From: Fomitopsis serialis
Lineage: Eukaryota; Basidiomycota; Agaricomycetes; Polyporales; Fomitopsidaceae
Length of the DNA: 64,000 bases
NCBI RefSeq assembly: GCF_022376445.1
Contig: NW_025954978.1
Span: 310,001 to 374,000 of the forward strand
Direction of reading: 5' to 3'
Position numbers and translations under genes: made by a program. Below are positions 58,001 to 64,000 of the stretch, piece by piece (the first letter of the stretch is position 1; the number at the start of each line of letters is the position of its first letter). The notes beneath the pieces are model-generated. The model saw nothing but the letters and a program-made list of their open reading frames with translations. It had not been told where the DNA came from and searched no databases.

Positions 58001-58620
58001 GCCTCAATGGCCGAAATACTGCCGCCACTCCCGACTCAGCGTGTGCCGTCGTCCGAGTCGCCCTCACCATTGAAGCACCCCGGAACCGCCAGCCTGCCAA
58101 CATCACCGACCAAGCCAGGAAAGGGCGCCCAGCTAGCCTTGCACGGTAGCATCACCTCTTTGCTGGGCAAGCGGCCATCGACTGAGGATGAGGGCTCGGA
58201 GAAGGGGCAACCTACGCGGGCTGGAAAGCGGGCTAGGCCGCCGTCCAAATCGAAGGTACGCTCTTCACCCTCATAGATAATGGCGCCGCCTTCTGACACC
58301 CCAGATAGTCGCTATCATTCACGAACCCTGTGAGTGCTCACGCTGGAGCCACCGTCGACGGATTCGACCCAGAGGTCCTCTCCACTCCGAGCACGTTCAC
58401 CCTCGCGGACGCACAGGCCGCAGGCCGGGGCTTGTGCGTCGGGTATGACGACCCGGGCCAGCATGCGGAACAAAGGAAGTTAATGAAGCTGTTCACGAAA
58501 GAGAGGAAGAAAGAGATCTGGGACGTCGACGGAGATGAGGTCGTGCAGGCGGAGCCGACGACGAAGCCTCGGAAAGCACCGCTACCGAGGAGGAGAGGTG
58601 CTAGGGCGCCTGGATTCTGA
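55030..58620 (+). CDS. TopBP1/Dpb11/Cut5-type multi-BRCT checkpoint and replication protein
   Basis: Scaffold that binds phosphorylated replication and checkpoint factors. Four BRCT repeats are visible. BRCT1: RPFQGVVVCATGIEDK, then GALATGDLTDRVTHLLAAEP and PIMHPDWITESF. BRCT2: IEKYRLPVFTGVVLCLSGID, GGKYVKNIERPVRVTHLVCG, IVWEEWFWDS. BRCT3: LFKGLKFRALGE, GGTLVSELDEDVDFIIV, RTECWLERCIFDERI. BRCT4: GAERIVLSHSGLDQSEACWI, GATISPNFSRHSTHLLCPS and WGVPIVDMAWL. Between BRCT2 and BRCT3 and after BRCT4 are long Ser/Pro-rich disordered stretches; the end is GYDDPGQHAEQRKLMKLF and a basic tail. The first exon is 33 bases (MNRRRTNKSAK). About ten exons, and all splice joins I tested keep frame. Confidence 0.9.
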
Positions 58621-58870
58621 TCTCAGTTGGGTTGGACAGTGCCTTTGGTTGCAGCATCTATTCTGCGGAACTATGTATTCTAGATTTTGTTGTGCCGTGC
58701 GTCTCTGTAGACGAATTTATGGCCCACGGGTATGCCGCCGCCACCTCCTGCTGCCATAGAGCCCAGTCCCGGGACATCGCATCGACCCCAATCCTCGGAG
58801 GTTCTGTACCATACGACAGATATATCTCACTGTATACACAGATGTACTGTACTTTTGATCATCATCCCAG

Positions 58871-61390
58871 TTAGCATCTAGCTCTCCTGCATATCCCCAC
58901 CCTTGTCTGTTTCTCGCCCTCTTGTCCTTCATCCGTCTTGACCCCGACGGGCAGCCCGCTCCCGTTCAGCTTCACCCTCAGGCTCGCGTACTTCCTCCGC
59001 TGCGCCGTGCTCACACTCGGCCGCACTTTCTGGAGCGCCCTGTCAAAGTCCTGTACCCCACGACGATCTTGGGCTGCTCCTCGCCAACAGCCACCGCTCC
59101 ATCCGCCTCCATCTGCTCAAGCGCACCCAGCGACCTCCGCAGCGCGACCACGCCCGCCTCCCTTACAACCGCTGCCAGGTCCGCCCCGCTGTACCCCTCT
59201 CCCTCTCCCTCACCATCCTCTCCACCTCCGCCCTCTCCGCCTCGTCTCCAAGCGGCACCTTCCGCACAAGCGTCCTGACAATCTCACCGCGCTCCTCTGC
59301 GCTGGGCAGGTCGACGTACAGAAGCTTGTCGAGCCGGCCGGGGCGGCACATCGCGGGGTCGATCATGTCGGGGCGGTTAGTGGCTGCGATAACGTACACG
59401 GCGCGGCGCGCGTCGAGGCCGTCGAGCTCGGTGAGGAGCGTGTTCACGACGCGCGCAGACGACTCGGAGAGCGCGTCGTCCCGCCGCGGCACGAGCGCAT
59501 CGAGCTCGTCGAAGAAGATCACGCACGGCGCGGACGCACGCGCGCGCGAGAAGACTTGGCGCACCGCGCGCTCGCTCTCGCCGACGTACTGCACAGAGAG
59601 GCGTGTCAGGCTGCGTTCCATGCGTGAGTGTGAGTGAAAGTGGACAGACCTTGTTCAACAGCTCCGGACCCTTCACGCTGATGAAGTTCGCCCTGCTCTC
59701 GTTCGCAACTGCCTTCGCTAGGAGGGTCTTCCCGCACCCCGGCGGGCCCCACAACAGCACGCCGCACGCCTGCTCCACGCCGACGCTCCTGAACAGCTCA
59801 GGCCGTCTGATCGGCTGTACGATCGCCATGTGCAGCTCCTCGCGCGTCGCGTGCAGCGCGCCAACGTCGGCCCAGGTCACGTCCGGGACGGTCGCGAAAC
59901 CCTCACGTTTCGCCGACGGCTGCACATGCTTCAGCGCGGCGTGGAAGTCCGCGGAGGTGATGCAGAGCGGGGAGAGCTGGGCAGGAGTTAGGGGGAAGGG
60001 GTGCGCGCGGAGGAAGTCCAGGATGGAGGAGGCGGCGGGCGTCGAAAGCTCGATGTTCGCGAAGGGAATGGGTTTGCCTTGGGCGGTGAGAGCCTGGGGC
60101 TCGACCTCAGCAGCAGGCACGTCTACTTGCATTGTGACGTCTCCGTCTATGGACGCGAGCTGCTGCTGTATGTCTTCCGGGAGCACCAGTGTCCCGTCCG
60201 AAATCTGCTGGAAGATGCGCTTCACAGATACGATGCCAGCGGCCCCGGTAAGCGCTGTCAGGTCTGCGCCGACATAGCCCGGGGTCGCCTTTGCAAGCGC
60301 AAGATAATCGAAGTCGCCTTCAAGCCTTAACTTTGAGCATAGAACACGCAGAATTCTGTAGACGCATTCGATCAGCTACGGAAGTCGGGCGTAGGGATAA
60401 AGATACGTACTGCGCTCGCGCTTCGTCGTCTGGTACACCCATGCTGATCTCATGGTCAAAGCGGCCCGCTCTGCGGAGAGCGGCATCCAGCGAGTCTGGC
60501 CGGTTGGTCGCACCGATTACAATAATAGGTTTGCCATCCGTCTTATCCCAGGACATATCTGTCGATCATGTTCAGCTTGTCACGAACTGCATTCGAATTT
60601 GAGGCAAGACACACCATCCATGCACGTCAGAAACTGAGCGACTATCCGTCTTTCCATCTCGCGTTGCGCGCTCTCGCGTTTGGGCGTAATGGCGTCAATC
60701 TCGTCGATGAAGAGAAGACATGGTGCGACCCTCTTCGCCTCTTCGAAGGTGTCGCGCAGCGTCTTTTCGGACTCGCCTGACATTCCCGAGACAACAGAGG
60801 GAGCGGATATGCTGATGAAGGGTACGCCAAGCTCCTGTGGGGGACATCAGACATCGCGACGTGGCATAGATGGAAACCAGACACACCCCAGCAATGGCAT
60901 GCGCCAAGAGCGTCTTTCCGCACCCTGGTGGACCATGCAGCAACACACCCCTCGGAGGCTGCACACCGGTGTGGAGGTAGATCTCGGGGTGGCAGAGAGG
61001 CATGGCGACGAGCTCGAGCATCTTCTCAATGCATGCGTCCACTCCGCCCAGGTCCGCCAATCGTGTAGTGGGTGGAGAGTAGTCCTTCGCTATGCTTCCT
61101 CCCGTCTGCGACGAGAGCTTGACCCTCTTGTTGCTCTCCTCGCCAGTCCGCCCGGCTCGTGACCGTCGTTTGCCATTCGATACTGGAGGACGGGGTTCAG
61201 ATGTCGAGGTTGCTTCTACGTCCGCGGGTTGGACTGGTACCGTTGAGGTCGATGCTTCCGCATTTACAGCATCGGGGGCGGGTGTTGCAGGCGTTGGCTC
61301 TTCAACAACTGGAGTAGCTACGGGTGTAGACACAGCTGGAGAGTTCAGATTGATTCTGGGCCGCCTGTGGGTAGACCACAAGCCTTGCAT
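58871..61390 (-). CDS. RIX7: Rix7/NVL-type AAA-ATPase of ribosome biogenesis, one frame break
   Basis: Double AAA-ATPase that strips factors from pre-60S particles in the nucleolus. The first AAA module has [18 protein letters not shown], Walker [33 protein letters not shown], Walker [17 protein letters not shown] and sensor [20 protein letters not shown]. The second has [20 protein letters not shown], Walker [52 protein letters not shown] and [18 protein letters not shown], closing with [20 protein letters not shown]. The frame slips by -1 at 59194-59197, in a G-rich run just before GYSGADL. The ATG at 61390 ([13 protein letters not shown]) gives a short N-terminus; an acceptor-like CCCACAG immediately after it suggests the true first exon lies upstream. 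Confidence 0.92.
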
Positions 61391-61913
61391 TGACCGATTC
61401 AATGCATTCGAGCCCTACCTGAATGCTTGTGAACAATCTATGCGCGTTTCACAATCCTACCACACACCGATATCTCCATGGCGGCCACTATCAATCCCAA
61501 ACGGACGAGGCGGGGACGAGGAGGAGAAGGAGGAGCAGATGAAGTCTTCAGCAGGGCTGCCGCTTTCGGGCAGAAAGAGAGAAATCTGTGATTCGGCAGA
61601 TGCCGTGAGATCGGAAAGTCAACAAAATAGGCAAGTGCTGTCCGTCAAGCTGGAACTTGAACTTCTTGTTTCCGTTCGCTTGCTGCGACGCGCACAAAAC
61701 GCCACGGTGGCCACGGTGGTGAGTCTCACTCACGCTATGCTAGGAGTGAACTGCGGTCATACAGCAAATGCAACAACGTCGAGAGGAAAGCTAGGTCAAC
61801 AATCGGAAAAACCACTCAGGCTTGGTCATGACTCGGACATGCCGTGCGAGCCCGCAGTGCATACGCCGGCACTCTTGCGAACCATCACCATGTCCTTATC
61901 GTGAACTTAGTTC
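61391..61913. other. Gap between RIX7 and the SDR gene
   Basis: Divergent promoter region. A short plus-strand frame at 61482-61583 (MAATINPKRTRRGRGGEG) looks protein-like, but ends after 34 codons. The minus strand may hold the missing first RIX7 exon. Confidence 0.35.
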
Positions 61914-62999
61914 ATGTTCGAAATGACAGGGAAGGTCGTCGTTGTCACTGGCTGCTCGAAAGGAGGGATTGGCTATGCCCTGTGAGTGCCACGTTCAAGC
62001 TGTTCGGAGCGAAATTACAGTACGAACTGAAAGTATGTGTCACAACTCCCCTTCCGTCTGTTTACAATGCTGGCAGATGTGAGGAATTTGCGTCTCAAGG
62101 CTGCAAAGTCTATGCCACTGCTCGGAGGGTCGAAGCTGTGGGCGGCTTCAACGACCCGAACGTTTCCACTTTGAAGCTGGATGTCACTTCGGACGCAGAT
62201 GTAGCGGACATGGTCAAGACAGTGTTGGATCGTGAAGACAGCATCGACATCATGGTCAACAACGCAGGGCGCCCCCACTCAGGTAGAACACAAGCTACCG
62301 ATTTACCTCGCCATTTAGCTGATTAGCACCAGGCCCTCTAGCAGAGGTAGAGCTGCACGAAGTTCAGGAAACCTTCGACACCAACGTATTGGGACCTTTG
62401 CGTCTGTCACAAGCCGTCTTCCCACACATGGCTGCGAAGAAGAGCGGGACCATCGTTAACATAGGCTCCATTATGGGCGATACGTCAGTACGCTATTGCC
62501 TCCCTCGTCTACATCTAACGCGAAACGCATGCGCAGGCCAGCGCCTTGGGGTGGAGTGTACGGTGCGACAAAAGCCGCCCTTGTCCGTCTTTCTGAGGTG
62601 CTCTATATGGAAGCCGCACCGTTCAATATTCACGTCGTCCATATCTCCCCCGGCGGTGTCAAGACCAACATCGCCGCCCACGCGTTCAACCAGCTCTCCC
62701 TCCGTGACGACAGCTTCTACAAGCCCTGGCTCGGCTCGATGGCCAGAGCGATCGAGAAGACGGACGGCCCCTTGTCCATCACCCCAGAGCAGTTCGCGAA
62801 GAAGGTCGTGAAGCAGATTTTGAAGCCGAGCCCACCGAGGTATATGACGCTAGGCGCGGGCGCGTGGCCTAGCGCGATGATACAGTGGCTACCGAGAGGT
62901 TTCTTGTGCTGGTTGATGTGGACATTGGTTGCGGGGGATGGTTTATCGGTTTTATACGGAGTTCTCATGCAGCTACGTCGTCTACTTGGACTGGGTTGA
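61914..62999 (+). CDS. Short-chain dehydrogenase, Ayr1-like 1-acyl-DHAP reductase
   Basis: Classical SDR with NADP-binding VVVTGCSKGGIGYAL, NNAG-containing IMVNNAG, catalytic Ser in GTIVNIGSIMG and the YGATK active site (Tyr and Lys). ARRVEAVGGF after the second strand has Arg pairs, which favour NADP(H). The C-terminus is hydrophobic (MIQWLPRGFLCWLMWTLVAG), suggesting association with lipid droplet or ER membranes, as in Ayr1, which reduces acyl-dihydroxyacetone phosphate in lipid synthesis. Exons: about 61914-61981, 62079-62283, 62333-62484 and 62537-62999; short introns; no frame defects. ATGs at 61914 and 61923 are both possible. Other SDR functions cannot be excluded. Confidence 0.85.
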
Positions 63000-63331
63000 G
63001 CATAGTAGCTCGCCTGGACCTCATAACGATGACAGCCAATGTTCTTCTCCCCCGTCTACTGTACCACCTGCGTGACCTCGGGTCGGTGGTTATTACAAGA
63101 CTGCATCTCCGGCGACACCATGGTCTCCTTATGACCAGGCATAGTGGCATCAAGAGACAGAAAAGATCATCGGCATTGAAGGGGTGATGTCGTGATGTCG
63201 TAAAGGTCGAAAACGTGCGGGAGCGCAGTTACAAAAAGAGAAGATAAAAGAGAAGATACATAAAAGAGAATATATGAAAGAGAAGATGTAGAGGATCACA
63301 GAGTTCATCGTCATGCACTTCACGTCAAGAT
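63000..63331. other. Intergenic region with a short A/G-rich repeat
   Basis: Between converging genes. From about 63230 to 63290 four imperfect copies of AAAAGAGAAGATA-like units stand in a row, spaced 14-18 bases. Confidence 0.6.
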
Positions 63332-63993
63332 TCACTTAACTATGCGAACACCTTGCGAACACCTGTCCTCTGTCTTGTGTCTCCTTAAGCTATCCGATCT
63401 CACGAACCAACCCTTGCAACCCTCGCATTGGACCCTCAATGCCCCCAGATGCACCGACGCAACGTGCCTCGCCAGCTGGAACATATCCTTGACGTGCTTC
63501 TGGCATATACTGGCTCCCTCCTCGGCGGTCCGGGTCCGAGTCCACTGGCAGATGAGCTTGCCAGCGTCGTCCTTCATCAGCCGATGGTGCGCTTCAAGAT
63601 GACGCTGTACTCCCGAGGTACTTAGGCGAGGCATATCTGGGGTGAGGCGGGGGCACGGCCCGCCGAAGTGGCATATGCTAGTGATTGGCGCGGGCTCTGG
63701 CGAGGCTACGTTCGCGACAATGGGCGAGAATTGGGCGCCCCGGGCGAGAGGAGTCTCGTTCCTGTTGAGAAAGGGATAGTACGGAGCTCGATGATGTGAC
63801 AGGGGGAGGAGCCGCACGGATGGGTACTCACTTCGGGGCGAACTTGAACGGAAGCTCGAACGTCAATTGCTGGTGCGTCCCCATCGCGTACGTAGGATAC
63901 ATCTGTGTTGAAGCAGGATGTACGTTCTGAGTCATTTGAGGCCTGTGTGTCGAGAGTCAATGAGCAGGATGCCAACGAGGTGACGGACTGCAT
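63332..63993 (-). CDS. C2H2-type zinc-finger protein, possibly partial at the right edge
   Basis: Exon 1 from an ATG at 63993 (MQSVTSLASCSLTLDTQASN) to VRPE at about 63832, a GTGAGT intron of about 56 bases, and exon 2 to the stop at 63332. Finger 1: CHFGGPC ... GVQRHLEAHH; a second Cys/His unit: LICQWTR ... HVKDMFQLARHVASVH; last finger: CEGCKGWFVRSDSLRRHKTEDRC. The arrangement, with Gly/Pro-rich loops and an atypical final H-x5-C, matches a family of DNA-binding-like proteins abundant in polypores, whose targets are unknown. The ATG lies seven bases from the window edge, so further upstream exons cannot be excluded. Confidence 0.7.
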
Positions 63994-64000
63994 ACGAAGT

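Overview
The window reads as nuclear DNA of a basidiomycete, most likely an Agaricomycete and perhaps a polypore. The evidence is frequent 50-60 bp GT-AG introns, moderately GC-rich coding sequence, several copies of the fungal-specific FunK1 protein-kinase family, a Tnp2-type transposase of the kind common in mushroom genomes, a cAMP-receptor-like 7TM receptor, a Ras1 with short terminal exons, and a polypore-style C2H2 zinc-finger protein. I saw no rRNA, tRNA or CRISPR.

Layout: a FunK1 gene (FunK1-1, + strand) is followed by DNA polymerase eta, a 7TM receptor with a long Ser/Pro-rich tail, and ras1. On the minus strand come an RNAi-type RNA-dependent RNA polymerase, trimethyllysine dioxygenase (carnitine synthesis) and homoaconitase (lysine synthesis). 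A plus-strand single-pass membrane protein follows. The stretch 25-35 kb is accessory: a 1 kb GC-rich minisatellite, a divergent Tnp2 transposase/coiled-coil partner pair, and a DUF7770-like gene. Next, three FunK1 genes (FunK1-2, -3, -4) lie head to tail on the minus strand (34.8-45.3 kb). The right third is mostly housekeeping: complex I assembly factor CIA30, a small secreted protein, a DUF4140/DUF4139 protein, mitochondrial ribosomal protein uL30m, a TopBP1/Dpb11-type BRCT protein, the ribosome-biogenesis AAA-ATPase Rix7/NVL, an Ayr1-like short-chain dehydrogenase, and a C2H2 zinc-finger gene at the right edge.

Two points matter most to a user. First, many otherwise well-conserved genes (polymerase eta, 7TM receptor, RdRP, TMLD, LYS4, Rix7, FunK1-1, the Tnp2 partner gene) carry reading-frame breaks, and every one I could resolve is a net loss of one base, often in a run of identical bases. 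This looks like uncorrected long-read deletion error rather than decay of a dozen genes. Second, the FunK1 copies were duplicated together with several hundred bases of upstream DNA. That DNA carries a CACGTG motif, and in three copies a TATA box only about 8-10 bases before the first ATG, which implies translation really starts at a conserved downstream Met. FunK1-1 and FunK1-2 form a large inverted repeat whose arms sit about 31 kb apart; FunK1-3 carries an in-frame stop.
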